From Alteriqipengyuania flavescens (lineage in GTDB: Bacteria > Pseudomonadota > Alphaproteobacteria > Sphingomonadales > Sphingomonadaceae): 64,000 nucleotides of DNA. Where the stretch lies: the NCBI RefSeq assembly GCF_030406725.1, contig NZ_CP129107.1:2398501-2462500 (forward strand), written 5' to 3'. The position numbers were made by a program, and so were the translations under genes. The notes beneath the pieces were generated by a model. The model did not search any database. It was not told the DNA's origin and saw nothing but the letters and a program-made list of their open reading frames with translations. Shown in pieces: positions 53,227-61,582 of the stretch; position 1 is the first letter of the stretch; each line of letters opens with the position of its first letter.

Positions 53227-55239
53227 TTAACCGTTCAATTTGTTCATGATTTGCGGCACGATAGCGTCCGCAGTGAAGCCGAATTTCGCAAACAGGTCGC
53301 CTTCAGGCGCCGACGCGCCGAAGCGGTCGATCCCGATATTGAGACCGTGCGCCATCGTGTATCGTTCCCAGCCCAGCGTACTGCCGGCCTCGATCGAGAC
53401 GCGCAGGATGGTGGACGGGTCGACATCGGGCAGCAGGTCGCGCTTGTACGCCTCGTCCTGCGCCTCGAACAATTCCATGCACGGCATCGAAACGACGTCC
53501 GCGCCCACGCCCTGCCCTTCGAGCGTTTCGGCAACCTCGCAAGCCAGCGCCAGTTCGCTGCCGGTGGCGATGAGGATGACCTTCCGGTCCGCCCGTGCGG
53601 TGCGCAGGCGATAGGCGCCCTTCGCGCTGCGGTTGCTGGTCGCACTCCACGCCTCGTCACCCTCTCCGCGAAGCTGCGGCAGGCCCTGGCGCGAAAGGCA
53701 CAGCACCGACGGCGTACCCTTGGCCTGCAAGGCGAGCGCCCAGCATTCCGCGGTCTCGATCACGTCGGCCGGGCGGAACACGTTGAGATTGGGAATCAGG
53801 CGCAGGCTCATCACCTGCTCGATCGGCTGGTGCGTCGGCCCGTCCTCGCCCAGCCCGATGCTGTCGTGGGTCATGACGTAGATCGCTTCCGCCTGCTGCA
53901 GCGCCGACAGGCGGATGGCGTTGCGGCAATAGTCGCTGAAGATCAGGAACGTGCCGCCGTACGGGATGATGCCGCCGTGCAGCGCCATGCCGTTCATCGC
54001 AGCCGCCATGCCGAATTCGCGGATTCCGTAATAGACATAGCGGCCGGCGTAGTTGTTCGCGGTCATCGGATCGGTCGACGGGGTCTTGGTGTTGTTCGAT
54101 CCGGTGAGGTCGGCGCTGCCGCCGATCATCGACGGGATCGATGCGGTCAGGACGTTGAGCGCCATTTCCGATGCCTTGCGCGTCGCCACCTTCTGCGGAT
54201 TGGCAGCAAGGTCGGCCATGTAGGCTTCCAGCGCGGGGCCGGCGGTGTCGCCGGCATGCATCGTCGCAGAGAAATAGCCGGCCTTGCGGTCCGCATCGCT
54301 GCCCAGCCGGGCCTGCCAGTCGGCATGGGCCTGCTTGCCCCGTTCCCCGGTGGCGCGCCAGTCGGACAGGACCTGTTCGGGCACTTCGAAGGGCGCCGCA
54401 TCCCAGCCCAGCGTTGCGCGCGTGGCGGCAACCTCGTCATCGCCGAGCGGCGCGCCATGCGTGGCGCTGGTGCCCTGCTTGTTGGGCGCGCCCTTCCCGA
54501 TCACAGTCTTGCAGGCCACCAGCGTCGGCAGCGGGTGGTCGCGCGCTTCGGAAAGGGCGCGGCGGATGTCGTCATGGTCGTGGCCGTTGCATTCGACCAC
54601 GTGCCATCCGGTGGCGAGATAGCGGGCCTTGATGTCCTCGCTGGTCGACAGCTCCGTGTCCCCGTCGATGGTGATGTTGTTGTCGTCCCACAGCACGTTC
54701 ATCCGGCCGAGCTTGAGGTGCCCGGCAAGGCCGATCGCCTCGTGGTTGATGCCTTCCATCAAGCAGCCGTCACCGGCGATCACCCATGTGCGGTGGTCGA
54801 CCAAGTCGTCGCCATGCACGGCGTTGAGATGCCGTTCCGCCATCGCCATGCCCACGGCCATCGCCAGCCCCTGCCCCAGCGGGCCGGTGGTGCATTCTAC
54901 GCCCGGAAGCAGGAAATTCTCCGGATGGCCGGCGCACGGGCTGCCGAGCTGGCGGAAGTTGCGGATGTCCTCCATCGTCGGTTCGGCATAGCCCGACAGG
55001 TGGAGCAGGCTGTAGATCAGCATGGAGCCGTGTCCTGCCGACAGGACGAAGCGGTCGCGGTCGTCCCAATCGGGGTTTGCCGGATCGAACTTCAGGAATT
55101 CGGACCACAGGATCGTGGCGACATCCGCCATGCCCATCGGCATCCCGGGGTGCCCCGAATTCGCCGCCTGCACCGCATCCATGCTGAGCGCCCGGATCGC
55201 GTTGGCCATCTGGGTAAGGCGGGCGTGGTCGAGGCTCAT
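53227..55239 (-). CDS. tkt: Transketolase
   Basis: This 670-residue TPP-dependent enzyme of the pentose phosphate pathway shows the N-terminal motif ANSGHPGMPMGMADV, TPP/metal-binding GDGCLMEGINHEA, middle domain DLTGSNNT, and the catalytic region HDSIGLGEDGPTHQP. It is the first gene of the tkt-gap-pgk-thioesterase operon. The ~230-base region upstream to the divergent small gene at 55468 should hold the promoter. Confidence 0.96.
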   Translation of the reverse strand: MSLDHARLTQMANAIRALSMDAVQAANSGHPGMPMGMADVATILWSEFLKFDPANPDWDDRDRFVLSAGHGSMLIYSLLHLSGYAEPTMEDIRNFRQLGSPCAGHPENFLLPGVECTTGPLGQGLAMAVGMAMAERHLNAVHGDDLVDHRTWVIAGDGCLMEGINHEAIGLAGHLKLGRMNVLWDDNNITIDGDTELSTSEDIKARYLATGWHVVECNGHDHDDIRRALSEARDHPLPTLVACKTVIGKGAPNKQGTSATHGAPLGDDEVAATRATLGWDAAPFEVPEQVLSDWRATGERGKQAHADWQARLGSDADRKAGYFSATMHAGDTAGPALEAYMADLAANPQKVATRKASEMALNVLTASIPSMIGGSADLTGSNNTKTPSTDPMTANNYAGRYVYYGIREFGMAAAMNGMALHGGIIPYGGTFLIFSDYCRNAIRLSALQQAEAIYVMTHDSIGLGEDGPTHQPIEQVMSLRLIPNLNVFRPADVIETAECWALALQAKGTPSVLCLSRQGLPQLRGEGDEAWSATSNRSAKGAYRLRTARADRKVILIATGSELALACEVAETLEGQGVGADVVSMPCMELFEAQDEAYKRDLLPDVDPSTILRVSIEAGSTLGWERYTMAHGLNIGIDRFGASAPEGDLFAKFGFTADAIVPQIMNKLNG

Positions 55240-55467
55240 TCGGATATTCTCCTGCCGCCGCGGATCGGGCGGCCTGGCTGCGATGTTGGCTGGCGATTCG
55301 CGCGTGCGATCGGCTCGCCAGCGGCTTTGCCAATGCCCCGCATCGCGTCAAGGGCAGTCCCCTGCCCGTCAACACGACTTTGCCCGCATCCGCCCCTGCA
55401 ACATTATTCACAGGCCCGTCCGGCAACTTTTTGCCAAGATTGGACATTCGCCATAATCTGCCGCGCC

Positions 55468-55662
55468 ATGACGGACGGTCTTCCCCTTGAAACGCCGGGC
55501 AGCGCTGCCGCGGCGGCCCTCGCCCGGATCGACGCGGCGCTCGCACGGATAGAGCAGGCGGCCACGCGGGCCCAGGTGCCTGCGAAGAACAGCGCGCTGG
55601 AAGAAACCGTGCGCGGCTCGCTGGCGGAGCTCGATTCCCTGATTGCGAGGATGGAGCGATGA
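55468..55662 (+). CDS. Small helical protein upstream of zapA
   Basis: This 64-residue protein is Ala/Arg/Glu-rich with heptad-like spacing (AALARIDAALARIEQAATR; LAELDSLIARMER), probably a coiled coil. Its stop overlaps the zapA start by 4 bases, so the two are translated together; small coiled-coil genes at this position are common in sphingomonads and may assist ZapA/FtsZ. No named family. It is divergent from tkt. Confidence 0.75.
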   Translation: MTDGLPLETPGSAAAAALARIDAALARIEQAATRAQVPAKNSALEETVRGSLAELDSLIARMER

Positions 55663-55979
55663 GCAACGTCACGCTGCATGTCGGCGGGCGCGACTACACG
55701 GTTGCCTGCGCCGATGGGGAGGAAGCGCACATCACCGGCCTCGGCCGCATGATCTCCGCCAAGCTCGATGAAATGGGCGGCACCGGCAACCAAAGCGAGG
55801 TGCGCACGCTGCTGTTCGCCGCGCTGCTGCTGGCCGACGAGGTCCACGAACTGAAAGGCCGGCCGGAACCCGAACCCCGGCCTGCCAGTGACCCCGAAAT
55901 CGACGCTGAGCTGGATCGTATCGCCAACCGGCTCGAGAATATCGCGAACACGCTTGAGCGGCAGCCCGAGCATACCTAA
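55659..55979 (+). CDS. zapA: Cell division protein ZapA
   Basis: This 106-residue FtsZ-ring bundling protein has an N-terminal beta domain (VTLHVGGRDYTVACADGEE), then a long coiled coil (residues ~45-105, EVRTLLFAALLLADEVHEL ... LDRIANRLENIANTLER). Its position before 6S RNA and the 5-formyl-THF cyclo-ligase gene is the classic conserved order. Confidence 0.9.
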   Translation: MSNVTLHVGGRDYTVACADGEEAHITGLGRMISAKLDEMGGTGNQSEVRTLLFAALLLADEVHELKGRPEPEPRPASDPEIDAELDRIANRLENIANTLERQPEHT

Positions 55980-55982
55980 ATA

Positions 55983-56149
55983 GGTCGCGGCGGGACTGCC
56001 CGGCACGAGCCGACCGAATATCCCTGAGGCTATAAGCAATCCAAGGGAGCCGTCCCTGTCCGAGGCGCGGGATCTGCAATAGGGTCCGGCTTCGAGGCAC
56101 ACGGCGCCCACCTGACGTTGAGGCGTCAGAGGATTTCACGGCACCGACC
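55983..56149 (+). ncRNA. ssrS: 6S RNA (SsrS)
   Basis: This non-coding region of ~167 bases lies between zapA and the folate cyclo-ligase gene, exactly where 6S RNA lies in many proteobacteria. Terminal stem bases GGTCG (55983) pair with CGACC (56145-56149). The central part contains GATCTGCAATAGGG-like purine/pyrimidine asymmetry expected around the open-promoter-mimicking bubble. Ends are inferred from the stem and could shift by several bases. The RNA would bind sigma-70 RNA polymerase in stationary phase. Confidence 0.7.
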
Positions 56150-56178
56150 CATGGTGGTTCCGCCAACCGTTCCTTTCG

Positions 56179-56270
56179 CGCTAACGCTTCGCTGCTTGAG
56201 CGCGGTTTTTCGCTACCGCTTCGCTGCTTGAGCGCGCCTTTTCTCGCTACCGCTTCGCTGCTTGAGCGCG
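56179..56270 (+). repeat. Three tandem 26-base repeats after 6S RNA
   Basis: Copies lie at 56179-56204, 56211-56236 and 56245-56270. Each reads CGCTA(A/C)CGCTTCGCTGCTTG followed by AGCGCG; copies 2 and 3 are identical. Each folds with CGCT/AGCG stems; copy 1 has the longer CGCGCT/AGCGCG stem and is followed by GGTTTTT, so it may end 6S transcription. Spacers are T-rich (TTTTT, CTTTTCT). The array lies just before the folate cyclo-ligase start. Confidence 0.8.
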
Positions 56271-56320
56271 GTGGCGCAATTTCGAGGATACCAGCCCTGT
56301 CAGGATTTCAAAAAGCCAGG

Positions 56321-56878
56321 ATGCGGCGCGATTTGCTTGCGCTCCGACGTGAGCATGTGGAGGCGCAGGACGCGCGGATACGGGCACTCTTGTTCAAGCG
56401 CCCGCCTGCAGCCGTGATGGACCTGGTGCCGGATGGCGCCGCCATCGGGCTTTACCGCGAAAACACGACCGAGGCGCCTGCCTCCGCCTACGCACGATTC
56501 TTTTCCGAGGCCGGTTACGCGGTCGCGCTGCCGCGTTTCGACAGCGAGACCTCGCCAATGGAGTTCGCGCGCTTCGAGGATCCGTTCGCGGAAAGCGGGC
56601 TGGAGATCGGCCCCTTCGGCATCGAGCAACCGGAAGCGAATGCTCCGACCATGCGCCCCGACGTGCTGTTCGTTCCGCTGGTCGGCTTTACGGCGAACGG
56701 CGCCCGGCTGGGCCAGGGCGGCGGTCATTACGACCGGTGGCTGGCCGACAATCCCGACACGAAAGCGATCGGACTTGCGTGGGACGTGCAGCTGCGCGAC
56801 GAGTTGCCCATGGAAGAGCACGACCGCAGGCTGGACGCCGTCATCACCCCCACCCGCCTCTTCGGGCCTTTCGCATGA
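56321..56878 (+). CDS. 5-formyltetrahydrofolate cyclo-ligase
   Basis: This 185-residue enzyme converts 5-formyl-THF to methenyl-THF. It shows the N-terminal RRDLLALRREHV helix, ALPRFDSETSPMEFARF, DVLFVPLVGFTANGARLGQGGGHYDRWL (the ATP/folate-binding signature) and a C-terminal DRRLDAVITP. I start at ATG 56321; longer frames would translate the repeat array. The gene follows zapA and 6S RNA as in many proteobacteria. Its stop overlaps the next start (ATGA). Confidence 0.9.
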   Translation: MRRDLLALRREHVEAQDARIRALLFKRPPAAVMDLVPDGAAIGLYRENTTEAPASAYARFFSEAGYAVALPRFDSETSPMEFARFEDPFAESGLEIGPFGIEQPEANAPTMRPDVLFVPLVGFTANGARLGQGGGHYDRWLADNPDTKAIGLAWDVQLRDELPMEEHDRRLDAVITPTRLFGPFA

Positions 56879-57117
56879 GGACGGAGCCGACCTGGCGCAT
56901 TCCCTTCGGCATGCTGATGCTGCTGGTCGGCCTCGCCGTCTATGCAATCGTCATCGCGCGCTATGTGCCGGGCATTGTCGGCGGCTGGCATCCCGCCTTC
57001 CAGACGATCGTCTACATCGCGCTGGGCCTCGCCTGGCTGCTGCCGCTCGGCCGCTTCCTCCAGTGGATGGAAACGGGCAGCATGCGGCCGCCCGAAGGCA
57101 GCGATACCGACACCTGA
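56875..57117 (+). CDS. DUF2842 family membrane protein
   Basis: This 80-residue protein has two helices (about 10-32 and 40-60) and the conserved WLLPLGRFLQWMETG ending, characteristic of DUF2842. The ATG overlaps the cyclo-ligase stop by four bases, indicating coupled translation. Function unknown. Confidence 0.8.
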   Translation: MRTEPTWRIPFGMLMLLVGLAVYAIVIARYVPGIVGGWHPAFQTIVYIALGLAWLLPLGRFLQWMETGSMRPPEGSDTDT

Positions 57118-57139
57118 TTTCTAAAGGTAATGTCCCAAG

Positions 57140-57216
57140 TGGCGCGAGTGACGGGACTCGAACCCGCGACCCTCGGCGTGACAGGCCGATACTCTAACCA
57201 ACTGAGCTACACCCGC
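57140..57216 (-). tRNA. tRNA-Asp (GTC)
   Basis: On the minus strand, GCGGGTG at the 5' end pairs with CACTCGC before discriminator G and encoded CCA. The D arm is GCTCAGTTGGTTAGAG, the anticodon loop CTGTCAC gives anticodon GTC, and the T arm is GGGTTCGAGTCCC. Length 77 bases. Confidence 0.95.
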
Positions 57217-57415
57217 GCATTTGCGCTGTAGCGCCTCTTGGGAGACGCGCCACTAGGCCAGCGGCGCGGGGCTGTCAACTGACCTTCTTGCGGAAAATTC
57301 GAACCATTTGCGAACCGCGGATTTCACCCTGCCGTTAACCATATTTTCGCCCCTTCCCGTCATGGCTCGTGCCGGGGTTCGTGCACGCGGAAAACGTGCG
57401 CCGCAGGGGGATTAG

Positions 57416-57820
57416 ATGCGCAAATTGCTCGCCGTCATGGCCATGCTGACGATGTTTACGGGACCGGTCAGTGCCAGCTCCATATCGCTCGACAGCGCCG
57501 TCTTCGTCGAGAAGGTCGACGGCGGCGCGCGCAGCCTGGCTGCCGCAGACAGTTTCCGCCCCGGCGAGACCATCGTCACGATCGTGCGCTGGCGTGCCGA
57601 ATCCGCCAGCCTGGAAAGCTTTTCGGTGACGAGCGCCTTGCCCGCCGGCCTGCGCTTCGATCGCGCGAGCGGACAGGTATCCGTCTCGACGGACGGCGGT
57701 GCGACATTTCGCGGCCCGGACAATGTCGCGGGCCGAATCACGCACCTGCGCTGGACAATAAACGCCGGCGACGCCGCACGCGGGCGCGGCCAGGTCAGCT
57801 ACCGCGCCACCGTGCGATAA
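57416..57820 (+). CDS. Secreted beta-rich protein of unknown function
   Basis: This 134-residue protein has a Sec signal peptide ending near GPVSA (about residue 20). The mature part contains FRPGETIVTIVRWRAE and RGQVSYRATVR at its end, resembling one immunoglobulin-like DUF11-type repeat with polar 'potentially unbounded' strands. No anchor is seen. It is the only gene between tRNA-Asp and the E2 gene; its stop is 4 bases from the convergent E2 stop. Confidence 0.65.
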   Translation: MRKLLAVMAMLTMFTGPVSASSISLDSAVFVEKVDGGARSLAAADSFRPGETIVTIVRWRAESASLESFSVTSALPAGLRFDRASGQVSVSTDGGATFRGPDNVAGRITHLRWTINAGDAARGRGQVSYRATVR

Positions 57821-57823
57821 GCC

Positions 57824-59131
57824 TCACCCGGCGAGGATGCGGGCCGGGGCTTCGATCAGGCGCTTGAGGTCCTGCACGAAGCTCGCCGCGTCATAACCGT
57901 CCACCACGCGGTGATCGCAACTGATCGAGATGTTCATCAGCTTGCGCTTCTCGATCCGCTCCACGCCGTCCGTGCCCTTCACATACATCGGGCGTTCGAT
58001 GATACGGTTGGGGCCGATGATCGCGACTTCGGGCCGGTTGATGACCGGCGTGGTCGCCACACCGCCAAGCGGGCCGAGCGAGGTGACGGTGAGCGTCGAG
58101 CCGGACAGTTCCTCGCTTTTCAGCTTCCCGTCACGCGCGCCTTTCGCAAGGCGCATGATCTCGCGCGCGAGCTGCCATAGGTTCTTGCTTTCCGCATTGC
58201 GGATGACCGGCACCATCAGGCCGCTGTCGGTCTGCGCAGCCATGCCGAGCTGGACGGAGCCGTGGCGAGTGACCACGCCTGCTTCGTCGTCATAGGTCGC
58301 GTTGATCATCGGATAGTCGGGCAAGGTCTTGGTGATCGCGGTGATCAGCAGCGGCAGCATGGTCAGCTTGGGCCGGTCGCCGCGCTGGTCGTTCAATTGC
58401 GCGCGCAGATGCTCCAGCTCGGTCACGTCCACTTCCTCCACGTAGGAGAAATGCGGGATGTTCCGCTTGGCCGCGGCCATGTTCTGGGCGATCCGCTTGC
58501 GCAGGCCGATGACCTTTACCTCTTCCGACGCGCGCCGCGTGCCCGGGGCCTCGATCCCGCCGCTGTCGTAGGCGATGAACTGGTCGAGATCGCCGTGACG
58601 GATGCGGCCGCCTTCCGCAGGCCTGACCTGCGCCAGGTCTATGCCGAGGTCTTCCGCCCGCTTGCGCACGGCAGGTGAAGCCAGGACCTTGGCATCCTGC
58701 TTGGGAGCCGGCGCGGGCGCGGGAGCGGGTGTCGGTTCCGCCTTTGCAGGAGCAGCCGGATCGGCAGCCATCGCATCGTCGGCATCGCTGGCATCCGAAG
58801 TTTCGACCTCGATACGTTCTTCCACCGCCTCGGCCTTGGGGGCCGGCGCCGCGGCTTCCTGCGAGCTATCGTCGACCTCATCGGGGTCGCCTTCGATTTC
58901 CAGCACGACCAGCATGGATCCGATGGAGATCGTGTCGCCGACCTCACCGGCGACTTCCAGCACCTTGCCCGACACCGGCGCTTCCATTTCCACGGTCGCC
59001 TTGTCGGTCATCATGTCGGCCAGCTGGTCGTCTTCCTCGACCATGTCGCCGACCTTGACATGCCAGGCGACGATTTCCGCTTCGGCGATGCCTTCGCCGA
59101 TGTCGGGCAGGTTGAAGGTATAGCGTGCCAT
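57824..59131 (-). CDS. Branched-chain 2-oxoacid dehydrogenase E2 (dihydrolipoyl acyltransferase)
   Basis: This is a 435-residue protein. The lipoyl domain (residues 1-78) carries the lipoylated Lys in MMTDKATVEMEAP. An acidic/Ala-Pro-rich linker (80-150) is followed by a peripheral subunit-binding domain (SPAVRKRAEDLGIDLAQV), then the catalytic domain, with the active-site His in SCDHRVVDGYDAASFV. The upstream E1alpha and E1beta genes fix the assignment to a branched-chain type complex. No E3 gene is in the window. Confidence 0.92.
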   Translation of the reverse strand: MARYTFNLPDIGEGIAEAEIVAWHVKVGDMVEEDDQLADMMTDKATVEMEAPVSGKVLEVAGEVGDTISIGSMLVVLEIEGDPDEVDDSSQEAAAPAPKAEAVEERIEVETSDASDADDAMAADPAAPAKAEPTPAPAPAPAPKQDAKVLASPAVRKRAEDLGIDLAQVRPAEGGRIRHGDLDQFIAYDSGGIEAPGTRRASEEVKVIGLRKRIAQNMAAAKRNIPHFSYVEEVDVTELEHLRAQLNDQRGDRPKLTMLPLLITAITKTLPDYPMINATYDDEAGVVTRHGSVQLGMAAQTDSGLMVPVIRNAESKNLWQLAREIMRLAKGARDGKLKSEELSGSTLTVTSLGPLGGVATTPVINRPEVAIIGPNRIIERPMYVKGTDGVERIEKRKLMNISISCDHRVVDGYDAASFVQDLKRLIEAPARILAG

Positions 59132-59135
59132 AGGA

Positions 59136-60188
59136 TTACTCTTTCAGCAGCCGGTCGATCGCCTCGCCGATGCGGACAGGACCGGGGAAATATGCCCATT
59201 CCAGGCTATGCGGATAGGGTGTGTCGAAACCGGTGACGCGCTCGATCGGCGCCTCCAGGTGATAGAAGCAGCGTTCCTGCACCAGCGCCGATAGTTCGGC
59301 ACCGAAGCCGGTGGTTCGGGTCGCCTCATGCACGATCATGCAGCGCCCCGTCTTGCGCACGGAGGCCTCGATGGTCTCGATATCGACCGGCACGATGCTG
59401 CGCAGGTCGATCACTTCGGCATCGACGCCCTTTTCACGGCACACGGCTTCCGCCACATGGACCATTGTGCCGTAGGCCAGCACGGTCATCGCTTCGCCTT
59501 CGGTAACGATCCGCGCCTTGCCGAGCGGGATCTTGTAATACCCCTCCGGCACCACGGAATCCTTGTGCTTTTTCCACGGCTGCACGGGCTTGTCGTAATA
59601 GCCATCGAACGTGCCGTTGTAGATGCGCTTGGGCTCGAAGAAGATGACCGGATCGTTGTCCTCGATGGCCGAGATCAGCAGTCCCTTGGCGTCATAGGGC
59701 GTGGACGGGATCACCGTTTTCAGGCCGGCCACGTGGCTGAAGATTGCTTCGGGGCTCTGGCTGTGGGTCTGACCGCCGAAAATCCCGCCGCCGAAGGGGC
59801 TGCGCACGGTCATCGGCGCGATATATTCGCCGGCGGAGCGATAGCGCAGGCGTGCCGCTTCGCTGATCAGCTGGTCGAGGCCGGGGTAGATATAGTCGGC
59901 GAACTGGATTTCGGGGATCGGGCGCAGGCCATAGGCGCCCATGCCCACGGCGACGCCGATGATCCCGCATTCGGATATCGGTGTGTCGAAAACACGCGTC
60001 TTGCCGTATTTTTCCTGCAAGCCCGCTGTCGCCCGGAACACCCCGCCGAAATAGCCGACGTCCTCACCCATGATGATCGTGTCGGAATCGCGCTCCAGCA
60101 TGATGTCGAGCGCGTCGTTGATCGCCTCGATCATGTTGAAGCGGCGCTCGCCCGCTTCGGCCGTTTCGGTTTTCAAGTCCGCGCTCAT
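59136..60188 (-). CDS. Branched-chain 2-oxoacid dehydrogenase E1 beta
   Basis: This 350-residue protein is a transketolase-like pyrimidine domain plus C-terminal domain. It shows IIMGEDVGYFGGVFRATAGL, the active-site region RVFDTPISECGIIGVAVGMG, FADYIYPGLDQL and VRSPFGGGIFGGQTHSQSPE. The start MSADLKTET at 60188 overlaps the E1alpha stop (ATGA). The E2 start lies just past its stop. Confidence 0.93.
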   Translation of the reverse strand: MSADLKTETAEAGERRFNMIEAINDALDIMLERDSDTIIMGEDVGYFGGVFRATAGLQEKYGKTRVFDTPISECGIIGVAVGMGAYGLRPIPEIQFADYIYPGLDQLISEAARLRYRSAGEYIAPMTVRSPFGGGIFGGQTHSQSPEAIFSHVAGLKTVIPSTPYDAKGLLISAIEDNDPVIFFEPKRIYNGTFDGYYDKPVQPWKKHKDSVVPEGYYKIPLGKARIVTEGEAMTVLAYGTMVHVAEAVCREKGVDAEVIDLRSIVPVDIETIEASVRKTGRCMIVHEATRTTGFGAELSALVQERCFYHLEAPIERVTGFDTPYPHSLEWAYFPGPVRIGEAIDRLLKE

Positions 60189-61486
60189 TTCGGCAGCCCT
60201 CCGGGGAACTTCACTTCCCGCTCGTGCACCGCCTGCTCGGCCTGTTCCTTGAGGTGCCACGGCAATTCTTCGTACACATCCTCGAACATGGTGCGGAAGG
60301 GATGGTGCAGGCCGTGGCCGAGAATGCCGTTCTTCTCGGCTTCCTTGGTCGCTTTCTTCACCCGGTCGACGCATTCGGCATCGAGCGCCTCGTGCCGCGC
60401 CTCGTCCCATTCGCCGAGTGCGATCAGGTGCTTCTTCAACCGGTTTATCGGATCGCCGAGCGGCCATTCCTCCCGTTCCTGGGCGCTACGATAGGCGCTG
60501 GGATCGTCGGAGGTGGAGTGGCCTTCCGCGCGGTAGGTGAAATATTCGATCAGTGTCGGGCCGTTATTGGTCCGCGCGCGTTCGGCCGCCCAGCGCTGCG
60601 CGGCGTAGACCGCCAGCACGTCGTTCCCGTCCACGCGCAGGCCGGCAATGCCGTAACCCACCGCGCGGGCGGCAAAGGTGGTGCGCTCCGCCCCGGCGAA
60701 CCCGCTGAAGCTGGAGATCGCCCACTGGTTGTTGATTACGTTGAAAATGACCGGCGCGTTGTAGACGGCAGCGAAGGTCAGCGCGGAATGGAAGTCGCCT
60801 TCTGCGGTCGAACCCTCGCCCACCCATGTCGCCGCGATCTGGCTGTCGCCCTTGATCGCGCTTGCCATCGCGAAGCCGGTCGCTTGCGGCAGCTGGGTCG
60901 CAAGATTGCCGCTGATCGAGAAGAAGCTGTGCTCCCGGCTCGAATACATGATCGGCAGCTGGCGACCCTTCAGCTTGTCGGCGCGGTTGGAGTAAATCTG
61001 GTTGATCATCTCCGTCAGCGGATAGCCGCGCGCGATCAGGATGCCCTGCTGGCGATAGCTCGGGAAGACCATGTCGTCGCTCGCCAGCGCATGGGCGGCG
61101 GCGACGCTGGTCGCCTCTTCGCCCGTGCATTTCATGTAGAAGCTGGTCTTGCCCTGCCGCTGGCCGCGATACATACGCTCGTCGAACGCGCGCACCAGCG
61201 CCATGTCGGACAGGATCGCGCGCAGCTGGTCGGGGCTGAGGCGCGGATCCCAAGGACCATGCGCCTTGTCGTCGTCGCCTAAAACGCGGACCAGATCGAC
61301 GGTCAGCGGATTGGTCTCGACCGGGGCGCAGGCCTCGTCCGGCCGGGGCTGTTCGCCCGGCTTGGTCACGGCAAGGTGCGAATAATCCACCGTGTCGCCG
61401 GGACGGAATTTCGGCTCCGGCACATGAAGCTTGAGCGACGGCCTGTTGTCGCCGACCTTCTGGCCGTTTTCGGGCTGGTCGCCCAT
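60185..61486 (-). CDS. Branched-chain 2-oxoacid dehydrogenase E1 alpha
   Basis: This 433-residue TPP-dependent decarboxylase component has an N-terminal ~60-residue extension typical of the branched-chain type. It shows FDERMYRGQRQGKTSFYMKC, then the TPP motif GEGSTAEGDFHSALTFAAVY with NVINNQWAISS, and the phosphorylation-loop region YRAEGHSTSDDPSAYR. It degrades valine, leucine and isoleucine ketoacids. The start at 61486 (MGDQPENG) is chosen over one 54 bases upstream. First gene of the E1alpha-E1beta-E2 operon. Confidence 0.92.
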   Translation of the reverse strand: MGDQPENGQKVGDNRPSLKLHVPEPKFRPGDTVDYSHLAVTKPGEQPRPDEACAPVETNPLTVDLVRVLGDDDKAHGPWDPRLSPDQLRAILSDMALVRAFDERMYRGQRQGKTSFYMKCTGEEATSVAAAHALASDDMVFPSYRQQGILIARGYPLTEMINQIYSNRADKLKGRQLPIMYSSREHSFFSISGNLATQLPQATGFAMASAIKGDSQIAATWVGEGSTAEGDFHSALTFAAVYNAPVIFNVINNQWAISSFSGFAGAERTTFAARAVGYGIAGLRVDGNDVLAVYAAQRWAAERARTNNGPTLIEYFTYRAEGHSTSDDPSAYRSAQEREEWPLGDPINRLKKHLIALGEWDEARHEALDAECVDRVKKATKEAEKNGILGHGLHHPFRTMFEDVYEELPWHLKEQAEQAVHEREVKFPGGLPK

Positions 61487-61582
61487 GGCTCTCTCCCCTG
61501 TCGGGCGCCCGGCGAAAACCGCGGCGGCGCTCGGTATCAATCTTATCCGCGCGCGTTATTTTATTTCGCGCCTCGAGTCCAG

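Noticed and set aside
53229-53250. GTTC-N5-GTTC near the tkt stop as an LexA box
   Set aside because: The spacer is 5, not 7, and it lies in the 3' end of tkt.
52054-55662. 1202-residue open frame on the plus strand opposite gap and tkt
   Set aside because: Both gap and tkt are intact with all signatures on the other strand. Only the last 64 codons, from ATG 55468, look real.
56179-56270. CRISPR array
   Set aside because: Repeats are 26 bases but spacers only 6-8 bases and T-rich; no cas genes.
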